A DNA stretch of 64,000 nucleotides from Cytobacillus purgationiresistens (GTDB taxonomy: Bacteria > Bacillota > Bacilli > Bacillales > Cytobacillaceae). A program made the position numbers and the translations under genes. Positions 54,955-63,925 of the stretch are shown one piece after another. Each line of letters opens with the position of its first letter. Position 1 is the first letter of the stretch. Location of the stretch: positions 248,001-312,000 of the forward strand of contig NZ_JAUSUB010000001.1 of the NCBI RefSeq assembly GCF_030813235.1. The letters are read 5' to 3'. The notes under the pieces were generated by a model. It made no database searches. It was not told the DNA's origin and saw only the letters and a program-made list of their open reading frames with translations.

Positions 54955-55412
54955 ATGTCTCTTCACATAGGTGAAGTATCAGAAGACAATTGGCGCGAGG
55001 TAGCTTCCTTGGAAGTAGCCAAAAGTCAGCAGCAATTTATAGAACGCAATGCATTTTCATTAGCGGAGTCGCAATATGAGAAACTGGGCAAATCTGTTGC
55101 CTTAAATGATAATGAACCCTCATTGGCTATGCGATGTTTGGTTGGCCAGCTGATTTAACTAAAAGTGCTTGGCTGGATCGATTCATGATTGATGCCCGTT
55201 TTCAAGGTAAAGATTATGCTAAACGCTTTTTAAAGCTGTTAATACAAGAAATGCATCATCGATATTCCTGTGAAAATATATTTTTAAGCATTCATCCTAA
55301 GAACAACTTTGCTCAAAGTTTATATGAAGCATTAGGCTTCTATTTAAACGGTGAAGTGGATGATGCAGGTCCTGTTTTTGGTATAGTAATGGAATTAATC
55401 TTAAACCAATAA
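54955..55412 (+). pseudogene. frameshifted GNAT acetyltransferase (BltD-like)
   Basis: The first frame (54955-55158) gives a normal N-terminus (ISLHIGEV-like opening, NWREVASLEVAKSQQQFIER) and loses sense after NDNEP. A second frame continues with GYAMFGWPAD, then WLDRFMIDARFQGKDYAKRF, the acetyl-CoA site, and runs to 55412. Inserting one base near 55118 restores a single protein of about 153 residues similar to spermine/spermidine acetyltransferase BltD. It is either a recent pseudogene or a sequence error. Confidence 0.82.
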
Positions 55413-55544
55413 TTTTAAATTCAGCATTTATTAATTATCTAATCGAATTGTTATTCTGATCAACAAATAGACTTTTAGAAGGCTTTTTTCAAAAAGATCG
55501 TTGTTTTTTCATAGGTTTTGATATGAAAAGCCATTGATAAAAAA

Positions 55545-55660
55545 GTTGATTGGAGCGGATGTGCGAGACTCCTGCGGGAGCAGCGGGACAGGTGAGACCC
55601 CGCAGGAGTAAGGCTCACCGCCCGCCCCGAGGGAAGCGAGCACCTGGAGAAGAAATCAAC
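55545..55660. repeat. dispersed Bacillus palindromic repeat, about 116 bp
   Basis: The element is bounded by GTTGATT (55545-55551) and AATCAAC (55654-55660). The interior is GC-rich and contains ACTCCTGCGGG..CCCGCAGGAGT and GGTGAG..CTCACC inverted pairs. It is much richer in GC than its surroundings. The sequence matches, from memory, a repeat present in many copies in Bacillus chromosomes. The open frame that crosses it on the minus strand is not a gene. Confidence 0.85.
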
Positions 55661-55873
55661 CACTATTGTAAAAGCAATAAAGTATACGATAACGTCTTTA
55701 GAAATCAAAAGTGAAAACTTCATACTTAAATAAATAATTTAGATAAAACGGTATTTGCTGACTTTAATTTATAAAGGATCATAAGAATGGAGCATATTTC
55801 GTCGTTAAGTACCTACCTGAAAAAAATATAAGCTAGCCTAGTTTTGTTTCACTTCACACAATCTAAAACATAA

Positions 55874-55916
55874 AAACCCCTGTATGGCCTTAATAGATGA
55901 CAATGCAGGGGTTTAA
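55874..55916. terminator. intrinsic terminator of the YceI gene
   Basis: AAACCCCTG pairs with CAGGGGTTT over a 23-base loop; read on the minus strand it ends in T residues. Confidence 0.72.
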
Positions 55917-55998
55917 TTTCTAAAAAATATTATTTAAAGATTTCTCAAATAATCTTTAAATTCCTTAATAATCTGAATTAGACATCGTATGGCACAAA

Positions 55999-56532
55999 TT
56001 ATTCAGCTTTAGCTGCTTGAATATCTAATGAGATTTTCACTTTATCTCCTACAAGGACTCCACCAGTTTCTAGTGCAGAATTCCATGTTAAGCCATAATC
56101 ACTGCGGCTTAAAGAACCTTGTGCTGTAAATCCTGCTTTTACATTGCCCCATGGATCGACACCAGATCCTTCATAAGTAACAGCAATCGTTTCAGACTTA
56201 GTCACACCGGAAATCGTTAAATCTCCCGTGACATCATATTCTCCGTCGCCTTTACTTTCAATTTTCGCTGACTTAAATGTCATTTTCGGATTGTTTTCTA
56301 CATTAAAGAAATCAGCTGAACGCAAATGATTATCTCGATCTTCGTTACGTGTATCAATACTTGCTAAATCAATTGTTAATTCAATTGATGCTGTAGTTAA
56401 ATCTTCAGGATCAGCTTCAATGACTGCATCGAATTGATTGAAAGTTCCTTTTACATTTGCAATCATCATATGCTTAATTGCAAAATCCACACTGCTGTGA
56501 GCAGAGTCTAGAGCCCATTTGGTTTTTGTCAT
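55999..56532 (-). CDS. YceI-family lipid-binding protein
   Basis: 177 residues. The YceI lipocalin-like fold is shown by KWALDSAHSSVDFAIKHMMI at the start, STRNEDRDNHLRS-type segment (IDTRNEDRDNHLRSADFF) and the GDLTISGVTK strand. It has no signal peptide, so it is cytoplasmic, unlike E. coli YceI. Family members bind isoprenoid-like ligands. I chose the ATG at 56532 because TGGAGGAG precedes it. It is a single-gene unit. Confidence 0.9.
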   Translation of the reverse strand: MTKTKWALDSAHSSVDFAIKHMMIANVKGTFNQFDAVIEADPEDLTTASIELTIDLASIDTRNEDRDNHLRSADFFNVENNPKMTFKSAKIESKGDGEYDVTGDLTISGVTKSETIAVTYEGSGVDPWGNVKAGFTAQGSLSRSDYGLTWNSALETGGVLVGDKVKISLDIQAAKAE

Positions 56533-56760
56533 TTTAAATCTCCTCCATTGTCTTAATTTCATTTATTTTTAATTCGAGATATCTTTATTCTAGATAAATT
56601 ATATTTTGAATTCAAAGTAATGTCAATCATATTTTACTTATAAAAAGTGATTATTTGATTATTCTGTTTAAAACCCATTTAAAATCTAATAGTAGTGAAC
56701 AATCCTCTGTTCGTATAAAATAGAAAAGATATAGTTAAGATTGTCAGAAGGGGATAAAAA

Positions 56761-59340
56761 ATGACTCAGCTTGAATTGATTTATCGGAATGCATGTGAAT
56801 ACACAAAAGTAAAAATATATGAAGATATAGATCGCTGCGTGGGCAGCCTGGAACAACCTATAACCTTTAAGGAATATTTAACGATCCGTGGGGACTATCT
56901 TGAGCAATTATGGATCAATGTATGGCTCAATAAGGTAACAAATAAATTGTCTCAGCATCATAAGATACAGTTTCTATCTGAAAAAGGAATCGATGTTGAA
57001 CAATCCAATCGAAAGATGATTAATCAAGTTTTTCGGTCTGAAATAAGGGATTACCATCTGTTTGATACGATTACATGGGTGAAAGAAACGTTCGAACACA
57101 ACAAGGAAAACTGGCAGGAAAGATATGTACATGCCAGAGAACGATTTTTAAACGAGGAAAATGAAAGACTCCTTAAAAGGAAAAAGCATGATATTCAACA
57201 AAGATTAGAGGAAATTTCTGAGGATGTAATAACTGAACAGGAAAGCCTGCTTTATCTGGCTTTAAGGCATCATATTGCTCAATCATTGAAGAAGGATTTA
57301 AACACAAAAACAAAATATAGAGATGTTGATACGTTTACAATTGAAGAGCCTTTAATTGAAGAAGGACCCTTTCAATCAAAGGATTTTAAACGACTCTCTG
57401 ACTTTTTTGATGAACTAACCGGGAACATTCACAAAACGATTGATAATAATCGCTGGTATTTTGAATATGAGGTTTATTACTATGTTTATGAAAGAAAATC
57501 CGTTGATTATTTAAATGAACAGCTACAGCAGGTTGTCCTTGAAAATCTGCCGGGTGATCTTTTTCCTGCTTATGAGGAAGTATTCTCTAAACCGTTAACA
57601 GGAAATGTCATCAAGCAAAGCTTACACTTTCTATTTGATGAACTTACTGAGCATTTCCTGGATGAGATTCAAGATGAATATATTGAGGACTTACTATCCA
57701 TCTCTGATCTACCATTTGATTATGATGAGCAGCAAAAAATCTTTAAACAAAACATTATTGACAGAGAACATAAACGAGAAGCTGAGCTTGCAGAACAAAG
57801 AAGAAAGCAAGAAGAAGAGAATAGAATGCTTGAAGATATTTTTGGACAAGAATATCGACCTTCATTTGAAAAGAACATCCGCTATGTTCTTCATATCGGA
57901 GACACCAATTCTGGGAAAACATATCAAGCATTAGAAAGAATGAAGCAGGCAGAAAGCGGCCTCTATCTTGCCCCTTTACGGCTGCTTGCGTTAGAAGTAT
58001 ATGAAAAATTAAACCTTGAAGGTACACCATGTTCTCTGAAAACGGGAGAAGAAGAAAAAATAAACCATCAGGCAAGACACTTATCAAGTACAGTTGAGAT
58101 GTTTTATGAGAAGGAATACTATGAGGTCATTGTCATTGACGAAGCTCAAATGATTACCGACAAGGACCGAGGCTTTGCATGGTATAAGGCGATTACGAAG
58201 GCGAATGCCAATGAGGTTCATATCATTGCTAGTAAAAATGCGAAAGCAATGATTCTTGGTCTTATTGGAGATGATGAGCTTGAAATACGTGAATACACAA
58301 GGGAAACACCTCTCCAAGTAGAAGAAGAAGAGTTTTCTTTTAAACATGTGAAAAAAGGAGATGCAGTTATTTGTTTTTCAAGAAAAAGAGTATTGGAAAC
58401 TGCATCAAGACTGCAGTCAAACGGACACACTGTCAGTATGATTTATGGCAGCATGCCACCTGAAACGAGAAAAAAACAAGTGGAAAGGTTTGTTAAAGGC
58501 CAGTCATCCATCATTGTTTCCACCGATGCGATTGGAATGGGATTAAACCTGCCAATACGGCGGATTGTCTTTTTGGAAAATGAGAAATTTGATGGCACGA
58601 GAAGAAGAGTTCTAACTTCTCAAGAAGTAAAACAAATAGCTGGTAGAGCTGGTCGGAAAGGTATCTATGATACAGGGAAGGTAACCTTTACTAAAAATAT
58701 TAAAATGATGAGGCGGTTATTGGAGCAGGAGGATGAGCCGGTTCATTGCTTTGCGGTCGCACCTACTCAAGGAATTTTTGAACGTTTCCAAAAATATTTT
58801 CGAGATCTTGGAATGTTCTTCGCATTATGGGATAAATTTAACAGTCCCAATGGAACTAAAAAAGCGGCGCTTGCAGAAGAAAGAGAGTTATATGAAAGAA
58901 TTCGCGGCACTGAAATCGAAGCAAAGCTCCCAATTGCAGACCTTTACGGATTTCTTCATTTACCTTTTTCTAGGAAAGAACCAGAGTTAATTAAACAATG
59001 GGAAATGACGATGTATGCCATCATTGATGGATCAGAACTGCCTGAGCCTCAGTTGAAAAACCGCCATCTGGAGGACCTTGAATATTCATATAAAGCAATT
59101 GGTCTGCACTTATTATTCTTATACCGCCTGGATCAGCGGACAGAAGCTCTTTACTGGGAGAGAGTAAGAGCGGAAATCTCTGATCATGTGCATGAAAGAT
59201 TGAACACGGATATTAAAAACCTGACTAAAAAGTGTAAACGTTGCGGGAAAACATTGGCTTGGGAGCATGAGTTTCAGATCTGTGATCAATGTCACGAAAA
59301 AGGGCCGGGAAGACGTTTTTCATATTACCGTAAAAAATAA
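56761..59340 (+). CDS. SUV3-like DEAD/DEAH RNA helicase with C-terminal zinc ribbon
   Basis: 859 residues. The first 370 or so are a helical, charged extension of unknown fold. The helicase core then follows: HIGDTNSGKTYQALERM (Walker A, about 380), LYLAPLRLLALEVYEKL, VIVIDEAQMITDKDRG, VSTDAIGMGLNLPIRRIVFL and QIAGRAGRKG. These match eukaryotic mitochondrial SUV3 better than ordinary bacterial helicases. A C-x2-C..C-x2-C ribbon (KCKRCGK, ICDQCHEKG) ends the protein. It probably unwinds RNA; the bacterial role is not known. The ATG follows AAGGGG. Confidence 0.85.
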   Translation: MTQLELIYRNACEYTKVKIYEDIDRCVGSLEQPITFKEYLTIRGDYLEQLWINVWLNKVTNKLSQHHKIQFLSEKGIDVEQSNRKMINQVFRSEIRDYHLFDTITWVKETFEHNKENWQERYVHARERFLNEENERLLKRKKHDIQQRLEEISEDVITEQESLLYLALRHHIAQSLKKDLNTKTKYRDVDTFTIEEPLIEEGPFQSKDFKRLSDFFDELTGNIHKTIDNNRWYFEYEVYYYVYERKSVDYLNEQLQQVVLENLPGDLFPAYEEVFSKPLTGNVIKQSLHFLFDELTEHFLDEIQDEYIEDLLSISDLPFDYDEQQKIFKQNIIDREHKREAELAEQRRKQEEENRMLEDIFGQEYRPSFEKNIRYVLHIGDTNSGKTYQALERMKQAESGLYLAPLRLLALEVYEKLNLEGTPCSLKTGEEEKINHQARHLSSTVEMFYEKEYYEVIVIDEAQMITDKDRGFAWYKAITKANANEVHIIASKNAKAMILGLIGDDELEIREYTRETPLQVEEEEFSFKHVKKGDAVICFSRKRVLETASRLQSNGHTVSMIYGSMPPETRKKQVERFVKGQSSIIVSTDAIGMGLNLPIRRIVFLENEKFDGTRRRVLTSQEVKQIAGRAGRKGIYDTGKVTFTKNIKMMRRLLEQEDEPVHCFAVAPTQGIFERFQKYFRDLGMFFALWDKFNSPNGTKKAALAEERELYERIRGTEIEAKLPIADLYGFLHLPFSRKEPELIKQWEMTMYAIIDGSELPEPQLKNRHLEDLEYSYKAIGLHLLFLYRLDQRTEALYWERVRAEISDHVHERLNTDIKNLTKKCKRCGKTLAWEHEFQICDQCHEKGPGRRFSYYRKK

Positions 59341-59365
59341 TATCGAAGAGAATTGGGGCAAGAAT

Positions 59366-60361
59366 ATGAAATTAAGTATACTTGATCAATCTCCGATTTC
59401 AAGTGGATCATCGGCATCCGATGCACTTGATGCCTCTTTGCAATTGGCAAAGCTTGGGGATAAGCTTGGATATACAAGGTATTGGATTGCTGAGCATCAC
59501 GATTTACCCGGTTTAGCGAGCTCTGCACCAGAAATTATGCTGAGCTATATCGGTGCTCAAACAAATCATATCCGTTTAGGAGCAGGAGCCATTTTATTGC
59601 CTCATTATAAACCATTTAAGATTGCCGAAACCTTTAATCTTATAGGAACGCTTTTGCCGGATCGAGTAGATTTAGGAATTGGAAGGGCGCCGGGCGGATC
59701 TGCGGAAGCAAGCATAGCTTTATCAGGGAACTATCTAGAAGGTGTACGTAATATGCCTCATGCTGTAAAAGAACTATTACAGTTTTTGCATAATTCCTTC
59801 CCTCAGGAACATATGTTTTCCAAAGTTACTCCGACCCCTGTACCTAGGATTTCACCAGAAGTTTGGATATTAGGAACAAGTGAAAAAAGCGCACTGCTTG
59901 CTGCAGAAAATGGGACAGCTTATGCTTTCGGTCAATTTATGAGTGCAAAAGATGGCGCAGGTATTTTAAAGAAATATAAAGAAGGGTTTGCCGATACACA
60001 TGCAGGAAAGACAGGGAATTCCTTGATCACAGTTTCAGCGATCTGTGCGGAAACAACAGCGCAAGCAGAGGGAATCGCCTCTTCCCAGTTTTTGTGGAAA
60101 ATCCTATCAGATAGAGGAATCAAAACAGGCATTCCTTCGATAGATGATGCCAAAAATTATCGATATACTAAGCAAGATATAGAGAAAATAGCAGAAATGA
60201 AACAGAATATTATTGTTGGCAATCCTTTTGAAGTGAAAACTGCCCTGGAAAAACTGAATGAAGATTATCATGTAGATGAAATCATGATTGTAACCATTAC
60301 CCATGATTATCAGGATCGTCTTCAATCCTATCAGTTAATTTCCGATCAATTTTCTAGATGA
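59366..60361 (+). CDS. LLM-class flavin-dependent oxidoreductase
   Basis: 331 residues. It opens LSILDQSPISSGSSASDAL and has YTRYWIAEHHDLPGLASSAP, IRLGAGAILLPHY and DLGIGRAPGGS, the pattern of the bacterial luciferase-like MsnO8/YceB group. It uses reduced FMN to oxidise an unknown substrate. The ATG at 59366 follows GGGGCAAG; the longer frame from 59267 lies inside the helicase gene. It starts 25 bases after the helicase stop, so the two may be co-transcribed. Confidence 0.85.
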   Translation: MKLSILDQSPISSGSSASDALDASLQLAKLGDKLGYTRYWIAEHHDLPGLASSAPEIMLSYIGAQTNHIRLGAGAILLPHYKPFKIAETFNLIGTLLPDRVDLGIGRAPGGSAEASIALSGNYLEGVRNMPHAVKELLQFLHNSFPQEHMFSKVTPTPVPRISPEVWILGTSEKSALLAAENGTAYAFGQFMSAKDGAGILKKYKEGFADTHAGKTGNSLITVSAICAETTAQAEGIASSQFLWKILSDRGIKTGIPSIDDAKNYRYTKQDIEKIAEMKQNIIVGNPFEVKTALEKLNEDYHVDEIMIVTITHDYQDRLQSYQLISDQFSR

Positions 60362-60453
60362 AGATATCTATTTTAAAGGCATGTTCTCTTAATCATATGA
60401 ATAGAAATATTTTAGAAGACAACTTTGACATTCAAATGAAGGAGACTGTACAA

Positions 60454-60909
60454 ATGCCGAGCTATCATCATCAAGAGAAAGTAAATGTATCGATTGAAAA
60501 TCTATGGACCTTTGTCAGTGACATGAACAATTGGGCACCGCTAGTGCCAGGGTATATTGATCACCAAATTATCAATGAAAAAGAATCTACATGGGCTTTT
60601 AAGACAGATGTAGGTATTATGAAAAAGAAAATTGAACTAAAAGTTGATATTACCCACTGGAATGAGCCTAGCAAAGTCACATTTAACTTGACTGGATTAA
60701 ACGAAAAATTCACTGGAGAAGGATTTTTTTCAGCGGTGATTAGGTCCTCGGATTCTATTTTAATGACTGGATTTCTCGAAATTAATGCAGATGGAATGAT
60801 GGCGAAGATGGCGAATAACATCTTAAAGTCGTCTCTTCCTGAGATTACAACAGAGTTAACGAAAGCCGTTGCAAGAAAAGCAGAGGAACTCAATGCTTAC
60901 CATCGATAA
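60454..60909 (+). CDS. SRPBCC (CoxG-like) family protein
   Basis: 151 residues. The START-like fold of the CoxG/polyketide-cyclase group is shown by VNVSIENLWTFVSDMNNWAP at the N-terminus, the KIELKVDITHWNEPSKVTF strand pair and a long C-terminal helix. It binds a hydrophobic ligand or protein; function unknown. I chose the ATG at 60454 because AAGGAG precedes it by 9 bases. A longer in-frame ORF overlaps the stop of the flavin oxidoreductase gene at 60358, but its start has no site. Confidence 0.78.
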   Translation: MPSYHHQEKVNVSIENLWTFVSDMNNWAPLVPGYIDHQIINEKESTWAFKTDVGIMKKKIELKVDITHWNEPSKVTFNLTGLNEKFTGEGFFSAVIRSSDSILMTGFLEINADGMMAKMANNILKSSLPEITTELTKAVARKAEELNAYHR

Positions 60910-61282
60910 AATCTAAAATTTTAAGTAGTGATCTTCTCAGGTCTGAAATAAGTCTATACAAATATTGAGCACACCATTTATCATTGCTAATGGTGTGCTT
61001 TTTCATATACAAATTTTTCGGGGTTGCATGAAATATTTTACAGATTTGCTATCATGAAAGAGCAGTATAAGAGATATGATTATCCAAAATGATTAATTAA
61101 AAATCACTGTATCTGTCGTTGGACAATCAAGCTTCCGTTTAGTATTGATGATGAAAGTTTGAACTGATAGAACGTGCGGAATATTAAAGGAACTATGCCA
61201 ATTTCTATGGTAATATCAAAATATAATCATAAAAAATCCATATTAGTGAGTAGATTGGACTGATAAAATAGTAAGCATAATC
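60910..61282. other. gene-free stretch
   Basis: 373 bases. Apart from the terminator at 60968-61003 I see no gene, repeat or clear promoter. Confidence 0.5.
60968..61003 (+). terminator. intrinsic terminator after the SRPBCC gene
   Basis: AGCACACCATT pairs perfectly with AATGGTGTGCT and is followed by T residues. Confidence 0.92.
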
Positions 61283-62124
61283 ATGAATAAATGGATGGAA
61301 TATTGTTTGAATTCGAATGTAGTTACTGGTCAAATAACAAGGAATGGAACTTTATTGCTAATCGAAAGTGATTTAGAAGAAATAGACTTTCTTTATCGAC
61401 CGGTTCGCAAAAACAATTGGACAATTCGAATGTTTAAGGGTAAGAGCATTGAAACAATTGAATTAAAAAATGTTCCACTTAACCCCACTGCAGTAGACTT
61501 ATTTACAGACGGAACAATACTTATTTACAAGGCCGCTGTTTAAAGGAAGGGAAAAAGACTGAACGAAATGCAAGGAGATACAATCCTAATGGCCGATTAA
61601 TCAAGGCTTTTACATTTGGTGATGGTATTAGCCATGTACAAATTGACGAGACAGATACAATTTGGGTTAGTTATTTTGATGAAGGTATTTTTGGGAGTTT
61701 TGGATGGGAACAGCTTATGGGAAGTGCAGGTGTAGTTGCCTATTCAATGAATGGTCAAAGGTTATGGGATGGAAGTAACTTCGGAATAATTGATTGCTAC
61801 GCATTGAATGTCGTGAACTCAAATGAAGTATATTTTTACTACTATGATGATTCTTTTCTTGTCCTTTTAAATGAAATAGAAGAATCTATCCGTTATCGCT
61901 TGGAAGGTAACACCCTCCAACAATTTATGTTCGATAAATCAGGGTTAATCGGGCAGGTCGATTCCAATACACTGAAGCGCCTTCAGATAAAAAATCGTAC
62001 GATTACTTCAAAGGAAAAGATTAAGTTAAAGAATCATTATGGAGATCGTATCAATGGACCAGTTCTTATGAGAGGGAAGTTTCTAAATGCATTTGGTAAA
62101 GATGAAATCTATAAAAATCTTTAG
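61283..62124 (+). pseudogene. frameshifted hypothetical protein, possibly beta-propeller-like
   Basis: The first frame (61283-61543) reads NKWMEYCLNSNVVTGQI and then alternating strands to DLFTDGTILIYKAA. A second frame is open across that point and continues as RCLKEGKKTERNARRYNPNG, then GDGISHVQIDETDTIWVSYF and on to 62124. The join falls near 61535. The strand-rich pattern with GDGISHVQID recalls short repeat (propeller) proteins. No ribosome binding site precedes 61283, so the start may also be damaged. The original length would be about 280 residues. Confidence 0.65.
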
Positions 62125-62260
62125 AATTTAAAAATACATTACATATGCCATGAAGATCAGGTACTATTTAATTAAAAACTAACATGAAGACCCCCTCAAT
62201 TAGAGGCTATACTGTTTTAAGAAATATGAAGTCCTCAATAAAAAACATAAGGAGATTGTT

Positions 62261-62914
62261 ATGACAATAATTGATAAATTAAATCTTAATAAATATACCA
62301 ACATGGTAATCATCAATCAACCAAGCGACTATGAGGTTTTTACTGAACAAATAACTTCCTTTTCCGAAGATCATGATGCTATTTTCTTTTTTGTAGAAAC
62401 AATTGATGAGATGGTTGACCAAACAAATTTTATCTTGAATAATGAACAGTTATTAATTGAGAAAGGTTATTTGTTTTTTGCTTATCCGAAAAAAGGTAAC
62501 ACCCGCTATGATACGTTTATTCACAGAGATGAATTATTTCCTGCAATGCAAGTTGGAGAGGATGGATATGTAGGTGGTAGTGATATCAAGTTCGCACGTA
62601 TGGTAAGTATGGATGATGTCTTCACTGTTGTTGGTTTAAAACGTGAAAAAAAGAAAGTCAAGCAGTCTTCCGCTGCGAGCCAATGCGTTGCAGATTATGA
62701 GGACAATGTAAAGGATATTGAAGTGATATTAGCCGATCATCCAACTGAACTTAATTTTTTTAAGAACTTAACTCCTGGATACCAAAAGGACTGGGCACGT
62801 TACATATTTTCAGCGAAGCAAAAACAGACAAGGGATAAGCGTCATCAACAAATGGTTGATATTCTTTCTCAACAATACAAATCAATCGATTTATTTCGTC
62901 GAAAGAAAAAATAA
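62261..62914 (+). CDS. YdeI/OmpD-associated family protein
   Basis: 217 residues. The C-terminal part (LTPGYQKDWARYIFSAKQ, then DKRHQQMVDIL and FRRKKK) is the YdeI/OmpD-associated pattern. The N-terminal 130 residues (NMVIINQPSDYEVF, FFVETIDEMVDQ, KGYLFFAYPKKGN) look like the DUF3052-like helper domain found fused to it. Function is unknown. The ATG follows AAGGAGATTG. Confidence 0.78.
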   Translation: MTIIDKLNLNKYTNMVIINQPSDYEVFTEQITSFSEDHDAIFFFVETIDEMVDQTNFILNNEQLLIEKGYLFFAYPKKGNTRYDTFIHRDELFPAMQVGEDGYVGGSDIKFARMVSMDDVFTVVGLKREKKKVKQSSAASQCVADYEDNVKDIEVILADHPTELNFFKNLTPGYQKDWARYIFSAKQKQTRDKRHQQMVDILSQQYKSIDLFRRKKK

Positions 62915-62940
62915 TAAATGAGCTAAAATTGAAATGAATA

Positions 62941-62982
62941 AAGATAGGAAAATAAATCGCAATTACTTTCCTATCTTTATTC
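62941..62982. terminator. intrinsic terminator after the YdeI-like gene
   Basis: AAGATAGGAAA pairs with TTTCCTATCTT over a 15-base loop and is followed by T residues. Confidence 0.78.
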
Positions 62983-63101
62983 AAAGAAGGCATTTTAGTT
63001 CAAAATAAACTTAGACAAAGACAAAAAAGGATAAATTCTTCAAATTAAATTATCTAAGTTTTTTCTCTTAATGTACTTGGACATAGAGGGGGGGAATGGA
63101 A

Positions 63102-63221
63102 ATGAGAAAATTTGTTGTGAAATGCTGCAATTTTAAAAAGGATGTATACTGTGCAGATGGCTTTTTTTATGGAGTGGCAATAAATGGATTATTGTATTAT
63201 TTTTCATGTAGAAACCCCTAA
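63102..63221 (+). CDS. small Cys-containing hypothetical protein, 39 residues
   Basis: The ATG follows GAGGGGGGGAATG. The product reads RKFVVKCCNFKKDVYCADGFF and ends in a hydrophobic segment with a fourth Cys. I do not recognise it. The ribosome binding site is the main support. Confidence 0.35.
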   Translation: MRKFVVKCCNFKKDVYCADGFFYGVAINGLLYYFSCRNP

Positions 63222-63400
63222 AAAGTCATATTAACTACTTAGCGATATACAAATAAGTTTTGATACTAACATATGCCTGCTATATTGCTTTAACTAATGT
63301 AAGTAAGCGGATGTGCACTTTTTTACTAGTCCTAAGTTAAATAACTTCGCATTATTCATACCACCAAGCACTTCAGCCCTTATTCATTGCTCCCGCCTAG

Positions 63401-63925
63401 TCATTTTGTATATTTGTTAGCATAACTGGAAGCAACATAAGCTTCAGGTTTAATTTTTGGTTCAACTCCGATTGATTCCATCCTTGCAATCATTTCTGAT
63501 ACAAATTCTCTCGTTTTGTTCCTCTGACCAGCACCGATATCTAAGTGACCTTCCATAGTAAAGGTCGCTCCCTGGTAAATGAACGGAAGGACGATATCAA
63601 TCATTTGATTTTTCTTCTCAGGGGTAAATAATGAAACAATTCCTTCTGTTAGGGATGTTTCATATGAGATTCTTTCGTGCAAATGAAGCATTTTTCGTGG
63701 AATGACCGTCTTTTGAATACACGCCCAAGCTCCTTTTCCTTGATTTTGAATGACAATTCCTGTTATGAAAATGGTATGTCCGGCATGAACTTGGGAATCA
63801 GTGCCAACGATTAACTTAAAATTCCCGCGCGGCTGCCGTCTCATAAAATTTATTATGCGGATAAAAACTTCATCAAAAGTTAAATTTCTTTCCTGTAAAT
63901 TTTGAAATAGCTTTATTTTATCCAT
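63401..63925 (-). CDS. ykuK: YkuK-family RNase H-like protein
   Basis: 174 residues. FKLIVGTDSQVHAGHTIFITG gives the first strand and catalytic-type Asp of the RNase H-like fold in YkuK (DUF458), and the C-terminus VEPKIKPEAYVASSYANKYTK is typical of the family. B. subtilis YkuK has about 172 residues and unknown function. The stop lies at 63401 and nothing overlaps it. The upstream 75 bases to the window end show no clear second gene. Confidence 0.88.
   Translation of the reverse strand: MDKIKLFQNLQERNLTFDEVFIRIINFMRRQPRGNFKLIVGTDSQVHAGHTIFITGIVIQNQGKGAWACIQKTVIPRKMLHLHERISYETSLTEGIVSLFTPEKKNQMIDIVLPFIYQGATFTMEGHLDIGAGQRNKTREFVSEMIARMESIGVEPKIKPEAYVASSYANKYTK

Larger units (their letters stand above)
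55413..55998. other. gene-free stretch holding a dispersed repeat
   Basis: Contains the palindromic element at 55545-55660 and the YceI terminator at 55874-55916; nothing else is supported. Confidence 0.6.

Noticed and set aside
55475-55723. Minus-strand 82-residue frame
   Set aside because: It crosses the dispersed palindromic repeat; the Ser/Arg-rich part is the repeat read as protein.
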